Below are positions 5,561 to 5,805 of a DNA stretch of 5,805 nucleotides, one piece after another. The notes under the pieces are model-generated. The model was not told where the DNA came from. It was given only the letters and a program-made list of their open reading frames with translations, and made no database searches. Position 1 is the stretch's first letter. Each line of letters starts with the position of its first letter. Both the position numbers and the translations under genes were made by a program. This stretch comes from Chloroflexota bacterium (GTDB taxonomy: Bacteria; Chloroflexota; Dehalococcoidia; UBA6926; JACQUM01): positions 1 to 5,805 of the forward strand of contig JACQUM010000137.1 in NCBI GenBank assembly GCA_016210295.1, read 5' to 3'.

Positions 5561-5805
5561 CTACCGGCCCCCTCGCTCTCGGGCGTCCCGCATGATCTTC
5601 TCCTGGAGCTTCACGATACCGTCCATGAGCGCCTCCGGGCGGGGGGGGCAGCCCGGCACGTAGATGTCCACGGGGATGATATTGTCCACCCCCATGACCA
5701 CGGAGTAAGAGCGGTTGTAGGGCCCGCCGCAGGTGGCGCAGGAGCCCATGGCGATGACCCACTTCGGAGCGGGCATCTGCTCGTACAGCAGCTTGATGGG
5801 GTCGG
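5561..5805 (-). CDS. nuoB: NADH-quinone oxidoreductase subunit B (NuoB), C-terminal part, enters from right edge
   Basis: This subunit (PSST type) carries 4Fe-4S cluster N2, the last redox centre before quinone, at the interface with NuoD and NuoH. Only the final 80 residues are visible, starting DPIKLLYEQMPAPKWVIAMG. About half of the protein, including the paired N-terminal cysteine ligands, lies beyond the window. The two later N2 ligands are present: the first Cys of GSCATCGG and the Cys of YVPGCPPRPEAL. Most relatives have Ser, Thr or another small residue where the second Cys of SCATC stands. The tail ends in a basic helix (MRDARERGGR). The stop TAG at 5563-5561 abuts the nuoC start. 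The gene is 5'-truncated only by the window edge; no damage is visible. Confidence 0.97.
   Translation of the reverse strand, partial: DPIKLLYEQMPAPKWVIAMGSCATCGGPYNRSYSVVMGVDNIIPVDIYVPGCPPRPEALMDGIVKLQEKIMRDARERGGR

Overview
The window is a high-GC bacterial segment carried entirely by the minus strand. It holds the inner part of a respiratory complex I (NADH:quinone oxidoreductase-type) operon. In transcription order, from the right end to the left, the genes are nuoB (3' end only), nuoC, nuoD, nuoH, nuoI, nuoJ, nuoK, a non-coding gap of about 330 bp, and nuoL (5' end, running off the left edge). All eight were identified from characteristic motifs of their translations. I see no tRNA, rRNA, CRISPR array or transposase.

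Region by region: 5805-5049 carries the end of nuoB and nuoC, which abut, followed by the start region of nuoD. From 5049 to 1232 the genes nuoD, nuoH, nuoI, nuoJ and nuoK are fused by four successive 4-bp GTGA/ATGA overlaps, so this block is almost certainly cotranscribed and translationally coupled. From 1231 to 900 there is no credible gene, but there are three closely spaced perfect inverted repeats. From 899 to 1 is the first 299 codons of nuoL.

NuoB, C, D and I form the hydrophilic connecting arm: cluster N2, the quinone site and two further 4Fe-4S clusters. NuoH, J, K and L are membrane proton-pumping subunits. No nuoE, nuoF or nuoG (the NADH-oxidising module) lies between nuoD and nuoH. 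The visible order B-C-D-H-I-J-K-L resembles the 11-subunit complexes of several lineages (Dehalococcoides-type Chloroflexota, cyanobacteria, some archaea) that take electrons from a donor other than NADH. nuoEFG could still sit elsewhere in the genome.

The most unusual feature is a C-terminal tail of about 110-120 residues on NuoI. It contains two identical copies of a basic, probably helical 22-residue unit spaced exactly 50 residues apart. The second is the repeat-filled gap separating nuoL from nuoK.

The organism is probably a high-GC bacterium. Gene order, the NuoI style and the palindromic intergenic repeats make Chloroflexota (Dehalococcoidia-like) my best guess, but with low confidence.
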